Part shown: positions 54,825 through 62,850 of the stretch, piece by piece | Layout: every line of letters begins with the position of its first letter | How positions within the stretch are numbered: position 1 is the stretch's first letter | Assembly: GCF_019048845.1 (NCBI RefSeq) | Contig: NZ_CP077425.1 | Coordinates: 434,001 to 498,000 of the forward strand | DNA length: 64,000 bases | Origin: Vibrio mimicus | GTDB lineage: Bacteria > Pseudomonadota > Gammaproteobacteria > Enterobacterales > Vibrionaceae | Direction: 5' to 3' | Program-made: the position numbers and the translations under genes | Notes under the pieces: model-generated | The model's database searches: none | Seen by the model: the letters and a program-made list of their open reading frames with translations, nothing else | What the model was told of the DNA's origin: nothing

Positions 54825-55169
54825 ATGAAAGCGATCATCTTAGGATTTACCGCCGTGACAATCAGTTCAGGGGCATTTGCAGGCATAGATACGACTCATC
54901 AAGAGCGATCATTGAACGCAGGTGTCTATGACACTCAAGATCAGGCTTACGCCGCAGGTTTTAAAAAAATTGAGCAGTTGAAAGCGTTACCAGAAAATCA
55001 GCTCGCGAACGAACTTTCAGTCTGGGAAAGCAGCGTTTTACCGAGAAAACTCACCATTGATGATTCAGAAGTGATAGTGCAATCCTTTTCCAAACAACCG
55101 GGGATCGTTCAATACCGAACTATTGTGAACCTAGACTACCAGTACCAAGTACGCGATAGACGTGATTAA
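54825..55169 (+). CDS. DUF3316 periplasmic protein
   Basis: A 114-residue exported protein with a signal peptide of 19 residues (ending Ala-Phe-Ala). The mature part has SLNAGVYDTQDQAYAAGF and NELSVWESSVLPRKL ... VIVQSFSKQPGIVQYRTIVNLDY, typical of Vibrio DUF3316. No Cys or catalytic motif is visible, and the function is unknown. GAAGGATAG gives a strong ribosome-binding site. A paralogue of similar length lies at 61835-62182; the two share most of the signature positions, including NELSVW and the QYRxIVxxDYQYQ end. This copy is next to LPMO and glpTQ. Confidence 0.8.
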   Translation: MKAIILGFTAVTISSGAFAGIDTTHQERSLNAGVYDTQDQAYAAGFKKIEQLKALPENQLANELSVWESSVLPRKLTIDDSEVIVQSFSKQPGIVQYRTIVNLDYQYQVRDRRD

Positions 55170-55592
55170 ACAGACCATCATGACACTTTCAGCTTGATGG
55201 CAATGGAATGCCATCCCTATTAACCGGTAATTTCTGTCTCGCCTATTGCCCATCCATTTGCATCTCCCTTTGAGACACATTTCGTTCAACAACACATTTT
55301 GAGCGAATGAATACTTAAAGCTTAATTAGACATCTCTAACTTTCATAAAGTGGTATTTTTGCGATTAGAGTCAACAAAAACGAAAATTTACAATTTGTTT
55401 TTATCAATGAAATAATTCACGTGCCACATCAATCACAGTAATAACAACGAATAAACATAAGAATCCCGTCACTTTCGAACGAAAATAAATTGCTCGTTCG
55501 CCATTTCTTTACTGTGGTTATACCCATTTTTGTGCAGCGGAATGCCAAGCAGTAAAGGTTTTTATACCATCGCAAAAAACAATGAGGTCAAT
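55170..55592. promoter_or_regulatory. glpT upstream region with CRP- and GlpR-like sites
   Basis: 423 bases, no gene. A CRP-like site TGCCA-N6-TCACA is at 55422-55437. TTTCGAACGAAA at 55473-55484 and a TCGTTCG at 55494-55500 resemble GlpR half-sites. Both fit the known control of glpTQ, but neither is perfect. Long AT-rich tracts precede them. Confidence 0.45.
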
Positions 55593-56951
55593 ATGTTTGG
55601 GATCTTCAAACCAGCAGCTCATACTGAGCGGCTGTCGTCTGACAAGATCGACAGCGCCTACTCTCGCCTTCGTTGGCAACTTTTCATCGGCATTTTTGTT
55701 GGCTACGCCGGCTATTATTTAGTTCGTAAAAACTTCAGCTTGGCGATGCCCTACCTCATCGAACAAGGCTTTAGCCGTGGCGATCTGGGTGTGGCATTAG
55801 GCGCGGTTTCGATCGCGTACGGTCTGTCTAAATTTTTGATGGGGAACGTCTCTGACCGTTCTAACCCGCGTTACTTTCTGAGTGCAGGCCTACTTCTCTC
55901 CGCTATCGTGATGTTCTGTTTCGGCTTTATGCCTTGGGCAACCGGCAGCATCACCGCAATGTTTATTTTGCTGTTCTTAAACGGCTGGTTCCAAGGCATG
56001 GGTTGGCCAGCCTGTGGCCGTACTATGGTGCACTGGTGGTCACGTAAAGAACGTGGGGAGATTGTTTCTGTCTGGAACGTCGCCCACAACGTGGGTGGTG
56101 GCTTGATTGGCCCAATCTTCTTGCTCGGTTTGTGGATGTTTAACGATGATTGGCGCACTGCGTTTTATGTGCCAGCCTTCTTCGCCACACTGGTCGCTAT
56201 CTTTATCTGGATCACCATGCGTGATACGCCACAATCTTGCGGCCTGCCACCGATTGAAGAGTACAAAAACGACTATCCCGATGATTACGATAAATCGCAT
56301 GAAAACGAGATGAGCGCGAAAGAGATTTTCTTTAAGTACGTTTTCAACAACAAACTACTGTGGTCAATCGCCATTGCTAACGCTTTCGTTTACTTGATCC
56401 GTTACGGTGTACTCGACTGGGCTCCGGTTTACCTCAAAGAGGCCAAACACTTCACCGTTGATAAATCTTCTTGGGCTTACTTCCTGTACGAGTGGGCGGG
56501 CATTCCGGGTACTTTGCTGTGTGGTTGGATTTCCGACAAAGTGTTTAAAGGCCGCCGCGCGCCAGCTGGCATCCTGTTCATGGTGTTGGTAACGCTTGCC
56601 GTTCTGGTTTACTGGTTCAACCCAGCTGGCAACCCAGCGGTGGATATGGCCGCTCTGGTCGCGATCGGCTTCCTGATCTACGGTCCTGTGATGTTGATTG
56701 GCCTTTACGCCCTTGAACTGGCTCCGAAGAAAGCCGCCGGTACAGCAGCAGGTTTGACGGGTCTCTTTGGCTACTTAGGTGGTGCTGTGGCAGCTAACGC
56801 GATATTGGGCTATACCGTTGACCACTTCGGCTGGGATGGCGGCTTCATGGTCTTGGTTGCCTCTTGTGTACTCTCAGTGCTCTGCTTGATCTACGCTTTC
56901 GTTGGCGAACGCGCTCACCATAACGAAAAACTGAAACAAGCGGCCATTTAA
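55593..56951 (+). CDS. glpT: Glycerol-3-phosphate transporter
   Basis: A 452-residue major-facilitator antiporter of the OPA family exchanging glycerol-3-phosphate for phosphate. I start at ATG 55593 ([15 protein letters not shown] upstream). Twelve helices; [15 protein letters not shown] near residue 45 carries the conserved Arg, and [18 protein letters not shown] is the central loop start. [15 protein letters not shown] and the second-half conserved stretches match E. coli GlpT. With glpQ behind it, it imports glycerol-3-phosphate released from phosphodiesters. Regulation by CRP and GlpR is likely. Confidence 0.95.
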   Translation: MFGIFKPAAHTERLSSDKIDSAYSRLRWQLFIGIFVGYAGYYLVRKNFSLAMPYLIEQGFSRGDLGVALGAVSIAYGLSKFLMGNVSDRSNPRYFLSAGLLLSAIVMFCFGFMPWATGSITAMFILLFLNGWFQGMGWPACGRTMVHWWSRKERGEIVSVWNVAHNVGGGLIGPIFLLGLWMFNDDWRTAFYVPAFFATLVAIFIWITMRDTPQSCGLPPIEEYKNDYPDDYDKSHENEMSAKEIFFKYVFNNKLLWSIAIANAFVYLIRYGVLDWAPVYLKEAKHFTVDKSSWAYFLYEWAGIPGTLLCGWISDKVFKGRRAPAGILFMVLVTLAVLVYWFNPAGNPAVDMAALVAIGFLIYGPVMLIGLYALELAPKKAAGTAAGLTGLFGYLGGAVAANAILGYTVDHFGWDGGFMVLVASCVLSVLCLIYAFVGERAHHNEKLKQAAI

Positions 56952-57005
56952 GAGCGCTTCTGTCATCAACTGATAACGTTAGTTTGGTTTTATATCCCCC
57001 ACCTC

Positions 57006-57035
57006 GCCGCACTCTTGCCTGATTAGGAGTGCGGC
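57006..57035 (+). promoter_or_regulatory. Intercistronic hairpin between glpT and glpQ
   Basis: GCCGCACTC pairs with GAGTGCGGC across 12 bases; no T-run follows. It may stabilise or process the glpT part of the transcript. Confidence 0.6.
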
Positions 57036-57110
57036 AACTCAATATCCCCACCCCATAGGAATCGCATGTTTTGCACCTGTGGACTGGGAATAACAAAAAA
57101 GGATTTCATG

Positions 57111-58178
57111 ATGCTTAAACCATCCTCGCTTTCTCTGCTGGCTCTGGCCTGCTCAACTTCTTTATTTTCCGGTATTGTTTCCGCAGAACCGTTAGTGATT
57201 GCTCACCGTGGAGCCTCTGGCTACTTGCCAGAACATACTCTGGAAGCCAAAACACTGGCTTACGCGATGAAGCCGGATTACATCGAACAAGATGTAGTGA
57301 TGACTAAAGACGATCAACTCGTGGTGTTACATGATCACTATTTAGATCGCGTCACCGATGTTGCAGAGCGTTTCCCCAATCGCGCACGAGCCGATGGCCG
57401 TTACTACGCGATTGACTTTACGTTGGCCGAAATTAAAACCCTGCGTGTCACAGAAGGTTTCAATATTGATGATCAAGGTAAAAAAGTCGCCGGCTTTCCC
57501 GATCGTTTCCCTTTATGGAAAGGGGATTTCACCGTCCCGACTCTGGCAGAAGAAATTGAGCTGATTCAAGGGCTCAACCAAACTCTGGGTTATGACATCG
57601 GTATCTACCCCGAGATCAAAGCCCCTTGGTTCCATCGCAAAGAAGGCAAAGACATTTCTCAAGCGGTCCTCAAAGTGCTGAAGCAGTATGGTTACGACAG
57701 CAAAGACGACAAAATCTATCTGCAATGTTTTGATCCTATCGAGCTAAAACGCATAAATGACGAGCTGCTACCAGCGATGAAGATGGATCTCAATCTGGTT
57801 CAGTTGCTGGCGTACACCGACTGGAATGAAACTATGGTTTATCAAGGTGACCAAGCCACACCCTATGACTATGACTGGATGTTTGCCGAAGGCGGCATGG
57901 CAAAAGTCGCGCAATATGCGGATGGCATCGGCCCGTGGAAACCTATGTTGGTGGATGATGCTTCAACCAAAGACAACATCATTATTAAGCCGTTGATGAA
58001 GCAAGCGAAAGATGCCGGTCTGGTGGTGCATCCTTACACCTTCCGTGCCGATAAAGGGCGCATTGCACCTTGGGCAGATAGCTTCGAAGGGATGTTGGAT
58101 GTGTTCTACAACCAAGTGAAGGTGGATGGTCTGTTCACTGACTTCCCCGATAAAGCGGTAGCTTTCTTAAATCAATAA
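57111..58178 (+). CDS. glpQ: Periplasmic glycerophosphodiester phosphodiesterase
   Basis: A 355-residue exported enzyme hydrolysing glycerophosphodiesters to glycerol-3-phosphate plus alcohol. The signal peptide ends near residue 25 (Val-Ser-Ala). Catalytic motifs: His32-Arg33 in AHRGASG, Glu59 and Asp61 in IEQDVV, and His74 in VVLHDHYL, with calcium ligands expected nearby. AAGGA is seven bases before ATG 57111; an adjacent ATG three bases earlier is possible. Part of the glpT-glpQ operon, giving glycerol-3-phosphate for import. Confidence 0.94.
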   Translation: MLKPSSLSLLALACSTSLFSGIVSAEPLVIAHRGASGYLPEHTLEAKTLAYAMKPDYIEQDVVMTKDDQLVVLHDHYLDRVTDVAERFPNRARADGRYYAIDFTLAEIKTLRVTEGFNIDDQGKKVAGFPDRFPLWKGDFTVPTLAEEIELIQGLNQTLGYDIGIYPEIKAPWFHRKEGKDISQAVLKVLKQYGYDSKDDKIYLQCFDPIELKRINDELLPAMKMDLNLVQLLAYTDWNETMVYQGDQATPYDYDWMFAEGGMAKVAQYADGIGPWKPMLVDDASTKDNIIIKPLMKQAKDAGLVVHPYTFRADKGRIAPWADSFEGMLDVFYNQVKVDGLFTDFPDKAVAFLNQ

Positions 58179-58192
58179 TGCTTTAAGCTGCG

Positions 58193-58217
58193 AATAGCGG
58201 GGATAACCCCGCTTATT
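58193..58217. terminator. Hairpin between glpQ and the CRP/FNR-type regulator
   Basis: AATAGCGGGG and CCCCGCT(T)ATT pair with one bulged base. It lies between convergent genes and overlaps the regulator stop region; no long T-run. Confidence 0.6.
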
Positions 58218-58893
58218 CAAAGCTGGCCACAAAAGCACGCAAAGCTTCAATATCTTTGATGATGAGTCCACGCTCACCTTTTTCGACCAATCCCCTATCC
58301 ACTAACTCTTTCACAGCACGGCGATACACTCGGCTCGAGGTCCCAAAGCGCTCCGCTTCTGGCTCCATCCTTTCAAAGCCACCTAAATTGACCCGTGTTT
58401 CATGCTGGAGCAGCAGATCATGTGCGATGTTAAAACTGATTGAATGCATCAAACGCTGCGTGTAAATGTCCAGCGACTCTTGGTAATCCTGCGCTAAAGC
58501 AGAGGCAAAAAACAGGCTAAGCACAGGTTGCTGTTCAAGGCACTCTTGCAGCTTCTGAGCACAAATGACCGTCGCTTGAATCGGCTCTTCAGCCACCACA
58601 TTCCACTGACAAGACATGGCGGTAAAAAACTCCATCTCGCCAAACAGGTGATCGTCGCACTGCACTTCACCGAGTTGAAAACGGCGTCCATTGGCCGCCA
58701 GAATATTCATCGAAACTCGACCACAAGACACCACATATAGAAACTCAACAGGTTGGCCTTGCTGCAACAGCGCTTCACCCGCATCAAACCTTTTTGTCGC
58801 GATTTGGCTCTGAGACAACGCCAGACGAAACGCAGGCAGTTGCGCATTCAAATAGCCTGAAAAACGGCCGGTAGTATTCGCGGTAAGTTGCAT
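58213..58893 (-). CDS. CRP/FNR-family regulator, YeiL-like
   Basis: A 226-residue transcription factor with an N-terminal cyclic-nucleotide-binding-type beta roll (AGEALLQQGQPVEFLYVVSCGRVSM at about 38-62) and a winged-helix C-terminus (SRVYRRAVKELVDRGLVEKGERG). It lacks the cAMP-binding Arg-Thr pair, and the few Cys residues do not form an FNR cluster pattern. Most like E. coli YeiL, which sits in a nucleoside gene group. It is the third gene in the same direction after pnuC and the phosphorylase but 123 bases after it, so it may be regulated apart. A probable role is control of those genes. Confidence 0.75.
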   Translation of the reverse strand: MQLTANTTGRFSGYLNAQLPAFRLALSQSQIATKRFDAGEALLQQGQPVEFLYVVSCGRVSMNILAANGRRFQLGEVQCDDHLFGEMEFFTAMSCQWNVVAEEPIQATVICAQKLQECLEQQPVLSLFFASALAQDYQESLDIYTQRLMHSISFNIAHDLLLQHETRVNLGGFERMEPEAERFGTSSRVYRRAVKELVDRGLVEKGERGLIIKDIEALRAFVASFE

Positions 58894-59016
58894 AGTGTTT
58901 TGAAATTCGATTCACATGAGCATAGGCTACCTGTTTTTGGCCACTAGGCGAAGCTCTACGGTGATGCCTCACCCAACAAAGAATACCGTTCATTGAGCGA
59001 GGCCATAGATTGCACC

Positions 59017-59754
59017 TTAAGAAGATGGGAATTTAAGTGCGTTTAACGCATGCAAAGCAGCACGTGCAGCCAGCGTTTCGCCCTGCATCAGCATTTGATC
59101 AGCATTGACGTATTGATTCACGCCCGCTTGCACATCTTGCTCATACAACACCACATTATTGAGAACGGAAGCAACCTGTAACCCGCGTAAACGGCCAACC
59201 GTGAGTAGCGCAGAGGTTTCCATATCCGCCGCAAGAATCCCTTTGCGATGCCAATAACGGCACAGTTCTGCTTCTTCATCGGTGTAAAAGCTGTCATGCG
59301 AGCGAACAATACCTCGGTGAGTGGGTACTGACTGCGCAGCTAAGAAGCGTTGCATCTCCACCACCAATTCAAAACTTGAGTATGCGGGATAAGCGGCACC
59401 AATATACGCCTTTGAACCGCCCTCATCGCGCACTGCGCCTTCCACCAAAATCAGTTCACCTAACCCGATTTCTGGCTGCATTGCGCCTGCGGAACCCACT
59501 CGCACAATGGCTTTTGCGCCACTTCGTGCCAGCTCTTCCACCGCGATAATCATGGATGGCGCACCAATCCCTGTGCTGCATACGGTGATCGATTGCCCTT
59601 CGAACTCACCATTGAATAAACGGTATTCGCGGTTTTCCGCTACAAGCTCTGCGTTATTCAACAAGCTGGCAATACGGTTCGCACGATTCGGTTCACCGCA
59701 GACCACAACGCGTGGCGCAACTTGAGCAACATGAATGTGAGGTTGAATGCTCAT
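59017..59754 (-). CDS. Nucleoside phosphorylase (NP-I family, uridine-phosphorylase-like)
   Basis: A 245-residue cytoplasmic enzyme that cleaves a nucleoside with phosphate. Motifs VCGEPNRANRIA near the start (phosphate contact), CSTGIGAPSM and RVGSAGAM at about 58-95, and ILAADMETSALLTVGRLRGL at about 165-185 (the Met-Glu pair binds ribose) are in place. Substrate choice in this family cannot be read reliably; uridine is the default. It overlaps pnuC by the four bases ATGA, so both are made together. The pairing with a nicotinamide riboside transporter suggests that the substrate could be nicotinamide riboside or another imported nucleoside. Confidence 0.85.
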   Translation of the reverse strand: MSIQPHIHVAQVAPRVVVCGEPNRANRIASLLNNAELVAENREYRLFNGEFEGQSITVCSTGIGAPSMIIAVEELARSGAKAIVRVGSAGAMQPEIGLGELILVEGAVRDEGGSKAYIGAAYPAYSSFELVVEMQRFLAAQSVPTHRGIVRSHDSFYTDEEAELCRYWHRKGILAADMETSALLTVGRLRGLQVASVLNNVVLYEQDVQAGVNQYVNADQMLMQGETLAARAALHALNALKFPSS

Positions 59755-60485
59755 GCAGTTGCCTCATTGGTCAGTTTTTTTTCTGCATTATGACGAGCGG
59801 TTTGCATCCAAGCTCGGGTGCCATTGGCGGCAATGAACAGCAAAATCGCGTATTCGATAGAGAGGGCATACACACCTTGCGCCGCATAAATTCCGACACT
59901 GATGATGTTGATCACCACCCACAGAATCCAGTTTTCCACGTATTTACGTGTCATCAAAATCTGCGCCACGACTGAAAGCACCGTCATCGTCGCATCCCAG
60001 AATGGGAAAGCATCTGGAGATAAGACAGGGCGATCCAGCTGTGCGCCGAACAGATTCAATACATCAACGGTAATATTGGCTAAAGAAAAGAACACCGGAT
60101 CGATGTAAATGGTCATCAAGATAATGCTGATCACGCTAATGCATGCCGTGAGCAGCAATTTTTGGCGGCTCATCCAACGCACCACGAGCGTATCCCCTTG
60201 AGAATTGGGACGAGTCCACGCATACCAGCCATAAATGTTGGCGCAGAAGAAAAACAGCTGGAGCAACAAGATGCCATACAGTTGGATCTGATAAAAAATC
60301 ACCGCAAACAGCGTGACATTAATCAAGCCAAACAAGTAGTTAATGGTTTTTTCTTGGCTCGCAAACCAGATACACAGCAAACCAAACAGTGTTCCCACCG
60401 CTTCAATCCACGACATGGCATATCCGCCACCGATCGGAATATTGACTAAGGTGTAGTTAATATCAAAAAAAGTCATCAGATCCAT
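59751..60485 (-). CDS. pnuC: PnuC-family nucleoside (nicotinamide riboside) transporter
   Basis: A 244-residue inner-membrane protein with about seven helices. It has the family block at about 35-70, NYLFGLINVTLFAVIFYQIQ followed by GILLLQLFFFCANIYGWYAW, where the Trp/Tyr-rich end (GWYAW) lines the substrate site, and NWILWVVINIISVGIY near residue 185. PnuC moves nicotinamide riboside by facilitated diffusion, with trapping by a kinase or phosphorylase; PnuC-like proteins for thiamine or deoxynucleosides are known too. Here the trap could be the phosphorylase gene that overlaps by four bases. The NR specificity is an inference. Confidence 0.88.
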   Translation of the reverse strand: MDLMTFFDINYTLVNIPIGGGYAMSWIEAVGTLFGLLCIWFASQEKTINYLFGLINVTLFAVIFYQIQLYGILLLQLFFFCANIYGWYAWTRPNSQGDTLVVRWMSRQKLLLTACISVISIILMTIYIDPVFFSLANITVDVLNLFGAQLDRPVLSPDAFPFWDATMTVLSVVAQILMTRKYVENWILWVVINIISVGIYAAQGVYALSIEYAILLFIAANGTRAWMQTARHNAEKKLTNEATA

Positions 60486-60821
60486 CGTGTTCTATCTCTC
60501 ATTATTATGGGTTTTGTTCACTATAAGGTGTAGAACCATAATGCCAGAGGACATTTGTCCTCTTCGATTGGCTTGGATCATAAATCTGCATTTACGACCC
60601 AAAGCAGTCAGCGATTAAACACATGATGCACACTACAACCTAAAGATCCCCCGCGTATTTGTGCTATGCCCACGCCACATTGTTGATCTGCAGTCAACAG
60701 TAATGTGTATAGATAGACATATATCAACAAATCCCTGCAACTTATAATTCACACCAATTGTTCAAGACCTAGCTATCAAGTAGGGACTTAAACTGAGTAT
60801 TCTCAATCAAAGTAGGTGATT
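60486..60821. other. Gap between pnuC and the hydrolase gene
   Basis: About 336 bases of AT-rich DNA with no gene. It should hold the leftward pnuC promoter and the rightward hydrolase promoter. No operator recognised. From here rightwards the sequence becomes visibly more AT-rich. Confidence 0.35.
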
Positions 60822-61721
60822 ATGTCTGTTTACAAGCAATCAACATCATTCTTTAGTGGCCCATACCGTTTAGCGGCTCACTTGTATATTCCACAGCAAG
60901 AGCTAGGAAAACTCCCAGCTATCGTATTAGTTGCTCCTCAAGCAGGAGTTAAAGAGCAAACCGTTGCGAATTACGCTGAAAAACTGGCACAGAAAGGTTT
61001 TATTACTCTGACTTTTGATCACGCAAGTTTTGGAGCCAGTGAAGGAGAGCCGAGATTTCATGAGAATCCCTATCGCAAAGCGGAAGATATTAGTCATGCA
61101 GTCACCTTCTTACGCATGCACCCACAAGTCGATGCAGATAATATTCATGGCGTTGGCGTATGCTCTGGTGGTGGTTATTTAGCTTATACCGCAGTGACGG
61201 ATCGCCGTATCAAAAGTGTCTCGACAGTCAGCGCATATTTTGATCACCGTGGTTTTTACCACTCTGTGATGGGACGTGAAGGCGTGTTGACATTATTAGA
61301 GCAAGTCAATAAAGCCCGTGAAGATTATCTTCGTACTGGAATGATCAATTATCTTCCCCATGCTCCTGAACAAGACAGTGAAGAAATGCCAGCCCTGTTT
61401 CGTGAGTTTTATGATTACTACATGACACCACGCGGCCAAAAAGGTCTATATCAGAGCCGTTTTTTACCTTGGTCATATGAATCTTTGTGTCGTTTTTCAG
61501 CACTGGATGTTGCTGCACAATTAACCCCGACACCATTATTAATGATTGTCGGTTCAGAAGCGGGCTCCGCTTATGAAAGCAAACAAATGTACCAAGCTGC
61601 CGCGGAGCCAAAAACCCTAATTCAAATTAATCATGCAAACCACGTTGATTTATACGATGTGGAGCAATACGTTAATTCAGCCACAAACGAGATATTTCAG
61701 TTTATTAAAAACAACATCTGA
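60822..61721 (+). CDS. Alpha/beta hydrolase of the dienelactone-hydrolase-like type
   Basis: A 299-residue cytoplasmic protein from ATG 60822 (AGGTG upstream; an in-frame GTG two codons before is less likely). The nucleophile elbow is GVCSGG at 112-117 with Cys114 in the nucleophile position, as in dienelactone hydrolases, in place of the usual Ser. FDHASFGASEGEP at about 65-77 is the oxyanion-side loop, and the C-terminal NHANHVDLYD carries the catalytic His. No signal peptide. Substrate unknown. A DUF3316 gene follows 113 bases later in the same direction. The C-terminal third was duplicated downstream as a pseudogene. Confidence 0.82.
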   Translation: MSVYKQSTSFFSGPYRLAAHLYIPQQELGKLPAIVLVAPQAGVKEQTVANYAEKLAQKGFITLTFDHASFGASEGEPRFHENPYRKAEDISHAVTFLRMHPQVDADNIHGVGVCSGGGYLAYTAVTDRRIKSVSTVSAYFDHRGFYHSVMGREGVLTLLEQVNKAREDYLRTGMINYLPHAPEQDSEEMPALFREFYDYYMTPRGQKGLYQSRFLPWSYESLCRFSALDVAAQLTPTPLLMIVGSEAGSAYESKQMYQAAAEPKTLIQINHANHVDLYDVEQYVNSATNEIFQFIKNNI

Positions 61722-61834
61722 GAATACTTAAAATAATTCCATCAGCCCAATGCATATGAACCATATTTTCACCACAAATGCATTAGGATTGGTTTTAAAA
61801 TTCACTACAGCATTTAAACTCAATAAGGAAAAAT

Positions 61835-62182
61835 ATGAAAAAGATTATTATCGCCGTTACTGCTCTTACTCTCAGTGCTGGTGCGTTTGCATCCATCAAT
61901 ACAAACCACAAAGCACGCTCAATTAATGCGGGAGTTTACACTAACCAAGAACAAGCTTATGTTGCTGGATTTAAAAGAATCCAGCAGTTACAAGATCTCC
62001 CTAGCAATAAACTAGCGAATGAACTTTCGGTATGGCAACACCACATTGTGCCCCAAAGTGTGAAGATTGATGGTACTGAAGTGATTGTTCAACCTTTCGC
62101 TAAACAATCGGGCATCATCGAATATCGCTCGATTGTAAAAGTCGACTATCAATACAAAATTCGTGAAAACAATCGCGACTAA
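61835..62182 (+). CDS. DUF3316 periplasmic protein, second copy
   Basis: A 115-residue exported protein, signal peptide 1-19 (ending Ala-Phe-Ala). The mature part repeats the signature of the 54825-55169 protein: ARSINAGVYTNQEQAY, NELSVWQHHIVPQ, and VIVQPFAKQSGIIEYRSIVKVDYQYK. The function is unknown. AAGGAAAAA precedes the ATG. It lies between the intact hydrolase and its broken copy, so this region was probably built by local duplication. A stem AATGCAT/ATGCATT (about 61749-61787) is in the gap upstream. Different leader from the other copy. Confidence 0.78.
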   Translation: MKKIIIAVTALTLSAGAFASINTNHKARSINAGVYTNQEQAYVAGFKRIQQLQDLPSNKLANELSVWQHHIVPQSVKIDGTEVIVQPFAKQSGIIEYRSIVKVDYQYKIRENNRD

Positions 62183-62324
62183 GTCGATCAAACCTATCTT
62201 AGATGGCAAAGGATTGCCATTGACCCAGTTCTAGTTAAATCCCTAGCCCTTATTTGACTAACGAAAGTAATTTTTTGTTAAATCAATATTTAAGTTCAGA
62301 CAAAAATTTAAAATTGTTTTTAGT

Positions 62325-62804
62325 AATGCCCGCACTATTTGGTAAGTTTTATAATAACTACATAACAGCGTGCGGCCAAAAATGGCTATATCAGAGTCGT
62401 TATTTACCTTGGCCATATGAATATTTAATTCTATCTTCAGCATTGGATGTTGCTTCAAAATCAACCCGACACCATTATTAATCATGGTCGGTTCAGAGGC
62501 GAAATTCGCACATAAAAACAAAAAATTAACCAAACTGCCCTTTGAACCCAAAAACCTACACCAAAACTACTTAGAGTTGCAGGTAGGCGGCAAGAGAGTG
62601 AATCCCCATGAGGATAGATTGGGGTGAACGAACGTAGCCAACACCGCTGCAGATTCAAGTAGGAAGGGGATAATTCAAATTAATCATGCAAACCATGTTG
62701 ATTTATACGATGTGGAGCAATACGTTAATTCAGCCACAAGCAAAGCACTTCGTCTTATTAAAAGCAATAGCCAAATATTTCAATTTATTAAAAATAATGA
62801 CTAA
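62325..62804 (+). pseudogene. Broken copy of the alpha/beta hydrolase C-terminus
   Basis: Readable similarity to the hydrolase at 60822-61721 starts at the MPALF segment: MPALF-x-x-FY-x-x-Y, GQK-x-LYQSR, LPW-x-YE and SALDVA are in the same order. A one-base deletion in the CCCCG run (CCCG here) shifts the frame near residue 45 of the remnant. The reading frame is then split by an ERIC element at 62557-62672, and the end (AATTAATCATGCAAACCA and TTGATTTATACGATGTGGAG) resumes after it. No start or N-terminal nucleophile part is present, so it is non-functional. Ends near an in-frame TAA at 62802-62804. Confidence 0.85.
62557..62672 (+). repeat. ERIC (IRU) palindromic element inserted at TA
   Basis: The 116 bases contain the ERIC landmarks GAGTTGCAGGTAGGCGGCAAG, split here as GAGTTGCAG + GTAGGCGGCAAG, then GTGAATCCCCATGAGG, TTGGGGTGAACGAACG and GTAGCCAAC, ending ATTCAAGTAGGAAGGGGATA. 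It is a shortened copy; the central palindrome is abbreviated. The flanks show it interrupts the hydrolase remnant exactly at one TA: the intact gene reads ACCCTAATTCAAATT, the remnant ACC-TA...TA-ATTCAAATT, so TA was duplicated. Confidence 0.85.
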
Positions 62805-62850
62805 ATATTTAAAATATCAACATAAGCAATATGACTTAGTATCAAGTTTG

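Noticed and set aside
62641..62672. Start of a CRISPR or tRNA gene
   Set aside because: The motifs are those of an ERIC element; no repeat-spacer pattern.
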